Shown one piece after another: positions 21,500 through 33,823 of a stretch of DNA of 64,000 nucleotides. The notes under the pieces were generated by a model. The model was not told the origin of the DNA. It saw only the letters and a list, made by a program, of their open reading frames with translations, and searched no databases. Both the position numbers and the translations under genes were made by a program. This stretch comes from Ostrinia nubilalis (Eukaryota; Arthropoda; Insecta; Lepidoptera; Crambidae). Position 1 is the first letter of the stretch. Each line of letters begins with the position of its first letter. The DNA is taken from contig NC_087098.1 of NCBI RefSeq assembly GCF_963855985.1, positions 10,994,501-11,058,500 on the forward strand, read 5' to 3'.

Positions 21500-22220
21500 A
21501 TTTAGATTATAGTATCATAACTCTAGTTTTTTTTTTTTTTTCAAAATTGTCACCTAGTCTTTTTGTGCATACTTAATTTTTATTGATAAGTGTATATAAA
21601 TTATGAATTATTTCAGTGAAAAATTAAGTTTTTTAATAATTTCGTATGAAAAAATAAATCGGAAAATAATTGTTGAATTTAACAAAAAATGTAATGCCAT
21701 TCCATTCTTTGAAGTGGTCATATTAATATTCTAGTGTTCCAGGAAATCAAAAAGTGCATGTTGTATAAAATAATACAGGGCTCTAAATAGCGCTCTAAAA
21801 AGCTCATGTGAGGTTGTTCACTTAAGAATATCCTATTTTATAAAACCTCTAAACTTCTAAAGGAAAGAAAGCAAGAATGAAAGTAAAATAATATTTACTG
21901 CTTGGTTTAAAAGTATTGTAAAGTCAATAATGAACAATGAATTAAAACGAAATATCAGAATTGTTTTTACTGAATGTAGGTAAGTTTTTTGGATTTTGGT
22001 CTATTTAAATAAAATTAAACACCCCTGAACACGGGTACACAGAATATTGAATTAGCAGAGCCGTGACTAACGAGCCGTGATGCGCGCATTCTTGCGGTCG
22101 ACATATCGCCGGCTATAAAACAGATTGGTAACCCGCATCCGGATAGTTCATAGGTTGTAGGATATTTATAGATTAGGAAGCTCTAGATGGAACCAATCTA
22201 TATCTATACTTCTTTACTAA
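21500..22220. other. Non-coding DNA with a promoter-like TATA box
   Basis: A GC-richer stretch at 22070-22140 contains GGCTATAAAACAG. No start codon or frame of any length follows, and a dispersed repeat begins about 100 bp downstream. The call of a promoter is weak. Confidence 0.35.
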
Positions 22221-22437
22221 TCTATACTTAATATTATAAATGCGAAAGTAACTCTGTCTGTCTGTCTTGCTTTCACGCCTAAACCACTAAACCGATTTTG
22301 ATGAAATTTAGCATAGAGATAGTTTGAGTCCCGGGAAAGGACATATTAGGATAGTTTTATCCCGGTTTTTGACGCGCGCGATAAAGTTTTTCTGTGACAG
22401 ACAAAATACCACGCGGGCGAAGCCGCGGCCGTAAAGC
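22221..22437 (+). repeat. Dispersed repeat (ATTATAAATGCGAAAG...GCGGGCGAAGCCGCGG), copy A
   Basis: Starts 'TTAATATTATAAATGCGAAA', has a CTGT-rich stretch, 'AAACCGATTTTGATGAAATT' and ends 'CACGCGGGCGAAGCCGCGG'. Related copies are at 24549, 33396/38473 (split by the Gypsy insertion), 38900 and 51450. It is common in Lepidoptera; I cannot assign its class from sequence alone. Confidence 0.7.
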
Positions 22438-22439
22438 TT

Positions 22440-22850
22440 TCAAGAACTAAAACATTTTTTGTTCAGATAAGTTTTGTTAGTACAAGAAACAATCAGAAAT
22501 TTTACATTATTAAGTACTTTTAAGTAGTAGAATTTGACTGGATGTTTATCAAATTGAATCATAGATTTATTTTATTGAATAACTTTGTTAAGTTAATATG
22601 CAATGCCATACCTGAAAATTAAGACCTTGTTCTCGATAAACTAATCAAATTAATTACATGAATACATAAATTAATTAGGTAGCTAGATATTATTACTATC
22701 GAAAGTTATTTTAAAGAGTTACTACAATAAATCAAAGATATTAACTGTTTATTAAATTATTACCGCACCCCGTGAAAATCTTAAAAATTAAAACGATTTT
22801 ACTAATTTTCACGATCAAGTTATATTTTGCATTTCCACATCTTTACCTTT
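22440..22850. other. Non-coding DNA
   Basis: No gene or repeat recognised. Confidence 0.5.
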
Positions 22851-22987
22851 TAAGGCTAAGTTGCACCACCAAACTTTGACCGTAACTATAATTGGTGATT
22901 TTTTGTTTAGAGTTTGACAGCTTTTTGACGTTTGTTACAGTCAAAGTAAGAACCATCTTACTTTGACTGTACCAGCAACCCAGCATA
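22851..22987. mobile_element. MITE (AAGGCTGGGTTGCACCA family), copy 3, rearranged
   Basis: Left end TAAGGCTAAGTTGCACCACC. The right part contains the expected CAAAGTAAGA, then a second inverted 'ACCATCTTACTTTGACTGT' before the end CAACCCAGCAT. This gives a small extra hairpin absent from the other copies. Confidence 0.65.
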
Positions 22988-22989
22988 AG

Positions 22990-23846
22990 AAGAGATATTC
23001 TACTGATTGTGAGCTCTATTCCGTTTCACCCGTCTGTGGCTGAAGTTTAATCTTTGACCACGCATGTGACTCAGAATAATTAGGCACGTCCCGAACCGAG
23101 ATTGCGACAGAAGTATAAAATTTTACGATCGCCTGCGGTCGCGGCGAGGTGTCAAAAATCCCGCAGTTTATTGATAAGTAAAGTTATGTTTCACAGCATT
23201 CCCATCACGTAGGTAGGTATTATAATGTGTGTCTTGAATAGTTAGCAGTTGTAAATATTTCATAATGAAGAAAGTAGCATGAGCATTATGGTAATTATGA
23301 AGTTCATATTAGGTACTTTCACTAGAGAAGTAGTATTAATAATTATATTGCTATAATAAATTGATTGATTGAATCAGATGGTTATTGCAATAGCTCTATC
23401 AAAGTTGTATCACATACAAGAGATACAAATGAAAGCTCATCTGGGACCCACAAATGAGAAATCAAAGTAAGTAATTCCGAAAGTAAATAAAATATCAATT
23501 ATTTGTTAGCAGACTTAATAATAGCAGAACAAAACTATCTTGGTAGACAAATGGCGTAACATTGATTGACTGAACCCGTGGGGATTAAATTATATCAAAA
23601 ATTAAAGAAAAACAAATAAACTTAGAAAAATAATTCGATGGTTATTACGATAGCTTTATAAAAATTATGTTCATCTATAATCAAAATAGCATATTAAAGG
23701 GCAACAAATTGTCTGACAGAAAAATGATAACTGCAGTTTAACAGTCGAGATGACGCGATAAAATAAATTACTGCCATGAAAGTTGTAAAACGGTAAGTCG
23801 CTTACAAAACATTATGAAGGTGTGTTTTGTTGTCGATAAAGATATT
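22990..23846. other. Non-coding DNA
   Basis: No gene or clear repeat recognised. Confidence 0.5.
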
Positions 23847-23847
23847 A

Positions 23848-24112
23848 TAAAAACCGGCCAAATGCGAGTCGGACTTGCCGCACGAAGGGTTCCGTACGAC
23901 AATTTTGTTATTGTTGTATGGGAGGTCCCCTTTAATATTTACTTCATTCTATTTTTAGTATTTGATGTTATAGCAGCAACAAAAATACATCGTCTGTAAA
24001 AATTCTAATTGTCTGGCTATCACGGTTCATGAGATACAGCATGGTTACAGACAGACAGCAAAGTCTTAATAATAGGGTTCCGTTTTTACCCTCTGGGTAC
24101 GGAACCCTAAAA
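23848..24112 (+). repeat. Dispersed lepidopteran repeat (GGGTTCCGTAC type)
   Basis: Begins AAAAACCGGCCAAATGCGAG, has GGGTTCCGTACGACA, and ends 'AGGGTTCCGTTTTTACCCTC' followed by TGGGTACGGAACCCTAAAA, so the end is itself a hairpin. I recognise this family from many lepidopteran genomes. A 61-codon frame across its start is not a gene. Confidence 0.75.
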
Positions 24113-24114
24113 TA

Positions 24115-24548
24115 CGCCGTAAGTTTGATATTACGGCGTCATTAAGATAGCTCTTATCATATAAATGTTTGTTTTCTAAATATGTTTACCAAACTAAGCC
24201 TAAAGAAAGGTATTTAAAAGATAAAGTATAAGATTACGCTCCGATTCAACCCACATTCGGTAGTGTGTTGTGAATTTTAAGTAAATCTTAGTTAAATGGT
24301 TATCTTAATGACAGAGGGAAGTCAATTATTTTTCTATGGTTGTTCTTTTAAAGTGGACAATTTGAATAATAAGTGAGTACCAAGACTTCCGTTTTACACT
24401 TAGGAGCAAAATAATTGTGTCATTAACCTCTAAGACATGATTTGAATTTTTAATTACCTATAATATCATTGAAAATAAAGAGGTAATGTTTTATTTAGAT
24501 ACCTAATGTTTAACTTTGTCACTGAAAAAAAACTGTCGTTCGAAAGCA
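24115..24548. other. Non-coding DNA
   Basis: Begins with a short palindrome, ACGCCGTAAG...TTACGGCGT, at about 24113-24138, attached to the end of the previous repeat. Nothing else recognised. Confidence 0.45.
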
Positions 24549-24691
24549 TTTTCACGGTTATACCGCTCAGCAGAATTAGATGTTTGGTTTACAGATAGTT
24601 AGAGGCCCAGAAAAGGACATAATAAGGTATAGTTATAATCCCGATTTTTAAAGAAAAACACACGCGGGCGAAGTCGTGGGCAAAAACTAGT
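24549..24691 (+). repeat. Dispersed repeat, copy B (5' truncated)
   Basis: Shares 'GGACATAATAAGGTATAGTT', 'CCCGATTTTTAAAG' and the end 'CACGCGGGCGAAGTCGTGGG' with copy A at 22221-22437. The first half is degenerate. Confidence 0.6.
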
Positions 24692-24721
24692 TTAATATAA
24701 AGTAGTATGAAATGAGACCTA

Positions 24722-24831
24722 TGTCCGTTTTCACCATCAATCCCTAATTTTTAAATGACACCTATGAAACAAAATTCCTGTGTTACCATAGGGGTCACTT
24801 ATAAATTAGGGATTGATAGTGAAAACGGGCA
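24722..24831. mobile_element. Palindromic MITE (GAAAACGGGCA family), copy 2
   Basis: 110 bp. TGTCCGTTTTCACCATCAAT at the left end pairs with ATTGATAGTGAAAACGGGCA at the right, and the arms continue through CCCTAATTTTTAA and TTATAAATTAGGG. It lies 30 bp after dispersed repeat copy B. Copy 1 is at 287-401. Confidence 0.8.
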
Positions 24832-26700
24832 CTAGACTAGACTAGTATTTGAAAAAAAAAAAGTCAGAATAACGCCTGTAAATTCGGTACAAAAAGGGCA
24901 CCTACTTATTTTGCTCGCAAGTGTAAATCGTAAGAAATAGAGCATGTTTGTGTCGTGCCAGGTCCAAGTTTGAAGTGTAAGTCAAATATTTGCAAGCTCG
25001 GAGGCGTGGGTCTCTTTAATGAGGTATCATCTTAAACAGACCCTCGAGTCAAAACGGCTTCTTCGACAGGCTCGGCCTGTGATTTTATCGCTGCAAAAAC
25101 AAGTAAACGTTGAAGATGTTTGATTCGGTACTTACGACAGTTTTCTCTACTATTTTATGTGAAAACAATAAGTTTTCGTCTATTGTCAACTTGCTTGTAC
25201 TTGTAAGTGGTCGACTATTTTATGTGAAAACAAATAGTTTTTGCTGACCAGAAATGTTTGCCCAAATAGACTGTATAGTACACAAAGACGACTAGCTATA
25301 TATCTGTATGAATATTTCTTTGCTTAATAAATAATATAAAACTTTCAAAACTATCAGCGTTGGTGCACAAAATTGGGAAACTTGTAACTGAATTGACTCC
25401 AATCTTCCATCCCCTAAGGCAGCGCCTAACACTGTCCATATAAATCTCTGAGCTTATTAAATTTGCTCTGCCCTTCTGTGCTGTGTTGAGCCAATGTTTC
25501 AATCATTTTATGGGTCCACCTTTATATCAAAAATGTTATGGGGTCAAAGATTAACTTTAGTCTTACTTCGCACGAATGTTGCAAGCTTTTGTTTTACATA
25601 TTTTTCTTCCAACATCAGTGAATTCCGATTTGTATAAAAATCATTTTTGTTCGTCTCTAAATCAATTTATTTGAATTGAATTATTATTCGAATTCGAAAC
25701 CTAATCAATTCGAAAAAATTAAAAGCATACAATGTGAAATATACCAAGTAGGTATATTCATTTCAATACAATACAAAATTAGGTACCACATACTTAACTC
25801 AATTAATTCAGTCACAAAAATATCATTTCTTGCTTTTGTTGTGACCACGGCTTTTGTTGCCCTGTAAAGTAATTGAAATCCATGACATATTTTAGCTATA
25901 CTTATACATTTAAAAGCTCCAACGACATCCTTCCTTCACCCCATAAAATATCATCTAATATCCTTACAAATGGTCCCTAAGCCTCCACTTCCAAGAGAAT
26001 AGCGATCCCAAGATAAGGCCCTATTCAAGGGAACTATCCATCATAGTTTAGCGGTTTTATATCAATCCCGAGAAGTTGCACACTCATGTCTTTTAGCGGG
26101 TACACCCGACCTTACACTTGCATCATTCGATAGCTCTTAGTGCATTGGTTTAGGGATAAAAATTGAGTATACTTTGATAACGATTGGAAGACTGTAGTCT
26201 CTGAAGAAGGTGTCGATCATTTTCTTTTGGGATGCTCTGGTATTTTATTATTGGAAAAGATGATATTATTGGCATAGCTTTAAGTGTTATTTAAACTACA
26301 ACTAAGAACTTACTTAGGTCTAAAATTATTAAAAAACCGAATAAAACAGATGGCACAGCTGCTCAAGCATATTCTGGTATTATCATTGATGATAAAAATT
26401 TAAAAGGCTTACATGATTACAGAAGTGATAAATGAAATCGTTAATATTATAATTGCTTTCTCACCGTATGGCAAATTATGTACAAAATGTCTTATCTCAA
26501 TTATTACAAAATGTATTTCGTTGGGTAGGTACTCAGAATGCAACAAAGTAACAAGTTCCTCTCATACGGTGTTTAAACGTCGCAATCACGTATATATTTA
26601 AATTCTTGGAGACAAAACCAAAGTTTCTCAACTTATTTGGTTCACTAGAATGTTGACTTTATTGTTTATTAATTAGTTAATTTGGCAAAAACAAGTAAGT
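24832..26700. other. Non-coding DNA
   Basis: 'CTATTTTATGTGAAAACAA' occurs twice at about 25150 and 25213, a local duplication. Frames of up to 68 codons lack any motif. No gene supported. Confidence 0.5.
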
Positions 26701-26725
26701 AAGATGTAATTTAGTAAAAATAAAT

Positions 26726-27350
26726 TTATACTAAAATATTGTATCTCAAATTTATATTAAATCTGTTTGATTTTATTTCCAAACATTTCTTTACGAAAAA
26801 CTTTAAACGGGAATTATCGAGTGCACTCTCGAATACATAGAAAGCAGGGGAACCCATCCGTATCGTCTTCGCCACTCGATGAAATCTCACAGATCCAGTA
26901 TAATGCTGTTTAATTAAGCTGCACAATAAGCAGCCGTTGCCAAAGGAACGCCCCAAACGTGGAATAAATTCTTGAGGGGCTAGAATCAGTTCCACGACGT
27001 CTGTGGTGAAATCTGACCACCACAACCTTGCGTGTGCATCTTCCAAAGTGGCTCTTACGTCACTATTATTACAGACCTTGTCAACAGCAAAGGGACGTTA
27101 GTTTTGGGATTTTGTTTCGTGGGGTTGACATCGGAACGTTTAATTTTCTTTTAATCCCAAACGCCTCGATCTTAATCATTGGGGGGTTGCCGCGTAACGA
27201 ATTAAACGTATTGCATTGGTGTCGCAAATGAGCCTATTTCATTTCTCCTGAGATGTCTCATCGGCAGGGGCACGTGATTGTTTGGGTTTGTGCCCGACTG
27301 GTCTGTTATTGGCATCCAAAATTGCAATTCAAGGGGAATCCCGGATCGGG
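26726..27350. other. GC-richer block with opposed short frames
   Basis: A 106-codon minus-strand frame (26726-27046) and a 67-codon + strand frame (27028-27231) overlap at their starts. The minus frame has W-rich and C-x2-C residues but no domain I recognise, and its end is AT-rich. Base composition is more balanced here than nearby and homeodomain-type ATTAA sites are present. It could be an exon, a promoter or a conserved non-coding element; I cannot decide. Confidence 0.3.
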
Positions 27351-27960
27351 AGATTAATATTAATAAATTTAGTGATTGGACGCAATATCGTAAAATAAAA
27401 TAATATGCAAGCTAATATGACTGTGTGGCACTCACTCTGAAGTATGGATTCTTCTAAATGCATATTTCTGTAAAACTGACTTTGACTTTGTTCATAGTAA
27501 CATATTTTTGTTAGTACAAAATATCAAGTCTGAAACAAAACGCTTCCGTTACGATACAAGACGGCACCTAAAAAGACTATTACTTATCCAGCTATTCACT
27601 TCAAAGACAGAATGAAGATGTTAAACTATACAATGCTTTCAGTGAGTAGGACGTTCTCAAAGAACTGCTAAGACAAACTGCAGGGGCTTTACGATTTGCG
27701 AACAAAAGCCAAACAATCCATTGTCTATCGATTGTAGCCCGGAGTGCAGTTTGTCGTCAAAGACCTTAAGTTGCGCTTTCCAGGGCCTGTACTATGTGTA
27801 CTACAGTTATCACTTGATCTGATAGCACGTTAGAATGGGCGATTTGAGAAGTGTCGACTTTTGAGTCGATTCTTATTGAGATATTTTAATTGTTGTTTAA
27901 ACCTTACTAAAGTTAGGCTTGTGACTTGATCTGATAGCACGCTGGAACTGCTAACTCGAG
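27351..27960. other. Non-coding DNA with a local duplication
   Basis: 'ACTTGATCTGATAGCACG' occurs at about 27813-27830 and again at about 27923-27940, some 110 bp apart, the second copy directly upstream of the hairpin at 27961. No gene recognised. Confidence 0.55.
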
Positions 27961-28046
27961 AAATGTACTCGAGATTTTCAAGTTCAAGATTCAAGTCAAG
28001 TCTTAGAGCATCTCTAAGAGTTGACTTGAAAATCTCGAGTACATTT
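27961..28046. repeat. Strong hairpin, about 35-bp stem
   Basis: The outer arms AAATGTACTCGAGATTTTCA and TGAAAATCTCGAGTACATTT pair perfectly. The inner arms CAAGTCAAGTCTTAGAG and CTCTAAGAGTTGACTTG pair with one mismatch around a 3-nt centre. The left arm carries an extra 13-nt segment, CAAGTTCAAGATT, that looks like a partial duplication of the neighbouring bases. It could be a small foldback element or an RNA hairpin. Confidence 0.75.
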
Positions 28047-28049
28047 TTT

Positions 28050-31000
28050 TGTTTAACACCTCAACAGATTGCAATCAAGTATTGAACATGAGGGGCCACA
28101 ATGTTAATGGTAGATCTTTTTCTCGCCTTTTTATTTCTCACGAGTGATACAATTACGAGTTGCCTTAAGTCAGTAAGACTTTAGAGAAGATTTAGGTAGT
28201 CCTATACATTTATAATGTATCCTGAAAGTCCTTAGCTTCTTTAAGCCAGTCACTACTTTAGTGACTGACTTAAATCCCCTAAAAGACTAGAAATAAACAA
28301 AAGAAACTCTCGAAAAAGCTGCATCCTCCACGTACAAATAGCAAAATGAAATGTATTCAGAAAAGATTAGCTCTCTTTATTTTTATTTAGCGAAATGGAC
28401 TGTCTGAGCCACACAAAGTATTAAGGTTTAAAATAAGATCACGTTGAACGTGTACATGAATAGTCTTGGAAAGTTCTCTGGCTTACAAACATCTTGTGAG
28501 GTCTCGCGGTAACAGCACGTACTTCTACATTGTGGCTATGTTTTACATTATTTTAAAACATTTGTATAGACAGAAAGTTTCTTTAGGTTCCCAAAATAGT
28601 TCCATTACTTCCTCTTAGACTGCGTACAACAACTTAAGTAGTTATTTAAAGCCATAAAAGTAAATTATTTTTCGCAAACAGGCTTTTACAGGTCCCAGTA
28701 ATACTTCAACCCTACCACTGCTTCGAGTCAAGAAAATAAATGGGCCAGTGTTGAGAAGAAGTAATGGAAGAAACTCAGTCATTATCACATAAGTTCTTGA
28801 CATATTTTAACTGAACCGGAGAATGAATTCTTAATTATATTGCTATTACGATTGTCCTAAATATAATAAATTATGATGATATTTCAACGCAATTGATTTA
28901 CAGAAGAACGGAACCCATTCTTCTCATTTTGATATCACTCAAACTCACTCAGTCGGCGAGTGAAAACCGCTGGTAGGTACGGTTTATATCTGTATTGAGT
29001 GTCCCTCATACATAGCGCTCTGATGTGACTTTGGCTTCAAGCATTTACCATTAGGAACCCTTCAGCAACTGTCTTAAGTTTGACTTTCTTTGTATGTCCT
29101 ATATCAGTTTGATTCTAAGATTTTTCAACTACTTTCATAAAATGTTCTATACATTATGCAAGTCATATTTTCAAGTTGATATCGTATTATATTGAAATGT
29201 GTATGGAATAGCTTGTGGTACGTAATATGGTAAAGATAATTTTAAAGCACAATAAAATTTTATGATGAGACCCACTGTTTTTTTGTAATTTTCAGGCACC
29301 TAATAGGTACTCATAAGTTTCATAAATAGGTACGAGGTTCGTTTTACAAAAATAAAGTACTAAAACAAATGTAATAAAATTAATAATTAACATGTAGTCT
29401 ACTTCACAAAATCAACAAAAATACAGAAAAAATAACATTCTGCCTACCTCTGATTTCATAAGCAGAATCCCTTTGATCTCTCACATCGCGATTGTTAGAA
29501 AAATACTCAAAGGGACTTTTTATACAAAATATTCACATTATGTTTTGACTACTCCATTTATTGCTCTCGCATAAAGTACATATGAAATCGTTTCGTCGTT
29601 CCTTTAATAATATGAGACCCAATTTGGGAACAAGATAAAATGTGCCCAGTTCGTGTTTTCCGCGTAATATACCCATTTTGTGAACGAGTATGATACTTCT
29701 CTCAATCTCGGTTTATATTGAATGTAATACTAATTTCAGCCAATTTTGTGCGTTAGGAATTTAATTTGTGCCTGTAATAGAAACTGTTACAGTGAGACTA
29801 CATGTCCTTGGTCTACAAAAAGAGGTATTTCAGTGATTTCAATGTATTTTATTCGAGTATTCTGGAAACTCTTTATCATAGGTAAGCTTAACATCAATGA
29901 GAATACCTAATACGGAATAGGGATAAAATTAGAAATGTTTCAAATATTAAAGTTACAAATATTTCAGTTATGATAAGAGATAGAAAAGGGTAATAATAAG
30001 TACCTAATTCAGACTATAATGTAGCTATAACCCAATTTAGTAATGAGACAATTGTAAGTAGCTTAGAACGAGAGTGAAGCTTATAACATTATGAAAGATC
30101 TCGCACCAAAAGATATACCTTTAAAGCAACATTAAAATTTATTTAATTGGAACATCGAATCTCCTACGCGAATACGTATAATTTGAAACATCTATTGATG
30201 TCATACTACTAACTTGTGTTTAAATATTTCCAATAGTACACCAAAGCGCAAAATATCTTGCAATCTACATTGTTTATCTTTACGACACCTATTCAAGCTA
30301 ATGCCAAGCAATTTGCGTAGAAAGTCCACAGCTTTGCTTGATTACACGCCAAAATGGGTCTCCCAGGCGCGAGTAATTGTAAATTAAGATTACTCTAAGG
30401 AAAGATGCATGTGAAATGCGCATATCGCGGCCTGTTATCTGTGCCAACGTCCCGACCACAGAATTTAGACATCAGTATACCAATTGTATAAGAAATTAAA
30501 GAGATAAATTTAAAATAGAAATACCACAGACATAATTATTTATATCAAAATTTTGTTCATGGTCTGTACTGTTTTCACTTGAAATAAATCATCTCCCTAT
30601 GACTATAGAACTACCTAAACTTTTTGCTTGCTTATCATTAGTTTTCTACTGTAATCTATTAATTATAATAAATCGAGTGTTTTGAAGACATTTCTGTTAT
30701 TTTGAAATTGAATTCGTTTTCCAAATATCGAAAAAAATGGTATGTAGGTAATTCGAATTCGTTATAAATATTACGTGACATTTAAAAGAATAGGTGGTTT
30801 TTACAAAAAATATTATGTCAACACTTATTATTATTAATTGGCTTAAATCTAAAAAAATCTAAACCAGCAGCTAACATTTTGTAGCTAACCAGCTTTGTAT
30901 GTAATGTCTTTTTAATTTATTTCATCGAATTGTCCTGGCTGTTACACCCCGACATGCGTCGACCAAACGGCGTCGTGTGGGTTTGCATAAATATTTACTG

Positions 31001-33395
31001 TTCCGGATCACTGGCTCAGATGATTGCATTAAATGTGCATACAAAATACGTAGGGACTGCGTGGAACGAAATCGATAGGCGGATTTTGAATCTGCTTAAA
31101 ACCTAATTGCAGTGAAATGTTCAATGCTTTGGTAATTTCAATGTAAAATATCAGTTTTTGATGTGTTTCATACGGCTTCAGAATTAGTTAGGGCAGGATA
31201 TTCTAATTCAAATATGCTAATGGGAGATGGCAGATTCTAAAATTAAATTCCAGCTTACTCCTAAAAAACTAATCGAATTCATAATCTCCAGATTATGAGA
31301 TACTAGACCAAGGATGATAGTTTAAGACCTCGAAAATCTCTTTGGTCTAAAGATGTAAACTCAAAACTATCCAAAAGCACCTAATAATTAAAAAATATTT
31401 ATTTAATCTTAGGTACTCAAACAGTAAGGAAAAATAAATAAAATTATACATTATATGGGCGTTGCTAAGTAATTAAAACATAGTTATGCAAATATCCAAC
31501 GACCAACGAGTGCTCGTACCAGAATGTTGATTACGACCAGTCACCACAGTCCATTTGATCTATGACGTCGCTCTAAACATATCACACACCCTTGATTAAC
31601 CACCCTAAAAAGACCCTTAACGATCTAGCACTCATTTAAGCACTAGGTATTCGAGTAAAATGGCTGACGTTTATATTAATTAAGAGATATTTCATCTGGT
31701 GACGCCGGCGCCGTCTTCTAAATGCGCCGACGAAATATCAAAGAGCTATTTTTAGGTTAAAAATGTTCGTTTTATTGGTTCAGACTTGCCAAGGATAAAC
31801 GAGTAGTGTATTCAAATTGTAGGACGAAAAACGGATATTTGGTTCCAAAGATCCAAAGAAAACAACTCAAAGAAAATCTCAACTCTAGACACAAGCATAA
31901 TGTAAGGTCCCAAAATGGTATCTACTCAGTCATGCTGTGATGCAGATATGAAGAGAGTGCCTCTAAATGAAATAATTATCTTCAACCATAAAGAAAAAGT
32001 AGAGTCTCCATTACATTTCATTACAGCTAGCGTAGATCCTGGCTACACAGGAGTTGCAGCGGTGAGAACGAGAGGTGGGAATAGTCCCGTAGCGGGTTTG
32101 CATTTCATAGGGGGCAAATTTAATGTTAATTTGATCCATTTATATCTGGAGTCATACTTATAACCAGCTACAGTAATATGTATATTCGTATGTAAAAACT
32201 GTCTAGAACTGCCTGCTCTGATTTAAAACATTTATCGGCTCGTCTGTTCACTAAACAAATCTGCACGTTTTTTACAAATAGGTTTGTCATCCATGTCACA
32301 GCTCGCCCCGTCAATAGTGACTCGTAACGCGACTATCGCAGCCCTAATACGCCTCGTTTATCACGCGAGACATCTACTGCTGATGTGCCTACTATCGGTT
32401 TTACTAGGGTTGCCCAAAAATATTATTTGTTGTGGAACAAAATAAAATATAATTATAGCTAAGGTAACAAATCCAGACAGGTGCAAGAAAATTGGTTTTA
32501 TATTCTGCTGCGCCTTATTCTATCTTGAGTACAAAATGGGCTGTTATAGTTTTTGGTTTCGCCGCCTAAAATATGAACAAAAGTATTTAAAAATTTCTAG
32601 TTGCCCTTGAAAATTGAGCACATTATTGTCAATTAGGAAATTCAACTAGTGCCTGAAATACATTAGCATTTAATCTGCTCATAGCCTCTGAAGTTAGAAA
32701 TCTAAACATTTCTTTGTTTGGAAATAAAAAAATACAAGTATAAAAAAGCTTTCAACAATAAATAATAAAACTTTCCAAACTGTTCATAGTTCTGCCAGCC
32801 CTATTTGCGAGTACGTACATTTACGTATTTTTAGTACACACTCATCTACGAAAATGGATATTGAATATTCTGTGAAAAGGTGCGAAGTGGGTACTGCCTG
32901 TTTCCTGGTTGGGCGCGCCTTACGCCTCTGTTACTCCTACACACGCGTTAAATGGATATGACAAATGGTATACAATAGTGACAGTAACTTGGATAATGAT
33001 TACAATTGAGTTTGAATAAGAGACAGGAACATTACTTATAGTATTTGAGACAGAATGTTTACATAATACGGGCACTGGAATATTTTGGATACCGTAATTC
33101 TTAGAGCTTTTACATCCAATTTAGATGTTTTCAACTAGGTATACCTTAAACATGCAGTATGCTGCATACGCTTAAATTTGTTGAAAACACCTAAATTGAA
33201 CCTCTGATTTTAGTAAAATGGCGGCATCATAATTTGAAGCGTTGAATACAAAAAACACAGAAACAGGTAGTACCTTTAGCAATGTGTTACTAGAGCTAAC
33301 ATATTTTATGCATATAAATTATCTACCAAAAGAGAAGCGTCACAAAGTTATAAATATTATGAAAGTATAATTACAGATAAACCCTACAGATTTAA
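28050..33395. other. Long non-coding stretch without a recognised gene
   Basis: About 5.3 kb with few clear features. A repeat with 'CTACCACTGCTTCGAGTCAAGA...GAGAAGAAGTAATGGAAGAA' lies at about 28705-28790 and recurs at 45013-45133. GC-richer blocks at 30340-30470 and 30930-31090 stand out and might be regulatory. An 82-codon frame at 31915-32163 shows no domain. No gene supported. Confidence 0.5.
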
Positions 33396-33487
33396 TCCTA
33401 CTTAATATTATAAATGCGAAAGTTTGGATGTCTGGATGTTTGTTACTCTTTCATGCAAAAACTACTGAACGGATTTTGATGAAACTA
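33396..33487 (+). repeat. Dispersed repeat copy C, left half (split by Gypsy)
   Basis: 'CTTAATATTATAAATGCGAA' to 'GGATTTTGATGAAACTA' matches the first half of copies A and E. The Gypsy element follows immediately and the second half resumes at 38473 with ACTATACAG. Confidence 0.75.
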
Positions 33488-33809
33488 TGTAATAGGAAGG
33501 GAACTCTGATCATTAAAACCATCTTCTTTACTCATGATATCCGTTTATTACAACACCAATAAATAATCAACAATGTATTTTAAAACTACAATCAACAACA
33601 ATCCATATAAAAATAATCAACTTATTTCAAAAATCAGATGTTGTCGGTTCGAGCGCTGGCGAGCGAATGCGCTCCGCTCGAGGCGACCGGCCTTTTTATA
33701 ACGTAACTCGGGTGGGGTGATCGTGCGTAACTCGTTTGGACCGGTCGAAACACGTGCAGTGTGGCGTAGTATTTGCGTTGGTAGAACTTCTTTTTCTTTT
33801 GCGCCGATA
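33488..33809 (-). repeat. Gypsy 3' LTR
   Basis: Minus-strand sequence starts TATCGGCGCAAAAG and ends CTTCCTATTACA, so it lacks the usual TG start. It carries the same TATA box (33691-33700) and ATG as the 5' copy. The frame that begins in this LTR stops with TAG formed by the first flanking bases, after 16 codons. Confidence 0.92.
33691..33700 (-). promoter_or_regulatory. TATA box in Gypsy 3' LTR
   Basis: TATAAAAAGG on the minus strand, same place as in the 5' LTR. Confidence 0.6.
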
Positions 33810-33823
33810 CGGCCATTCTGCAG

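Noticed and set aside
31915..32163. 82-codon + strand frame
   Set aside because: No recognised domain and no repeat or exon signals.
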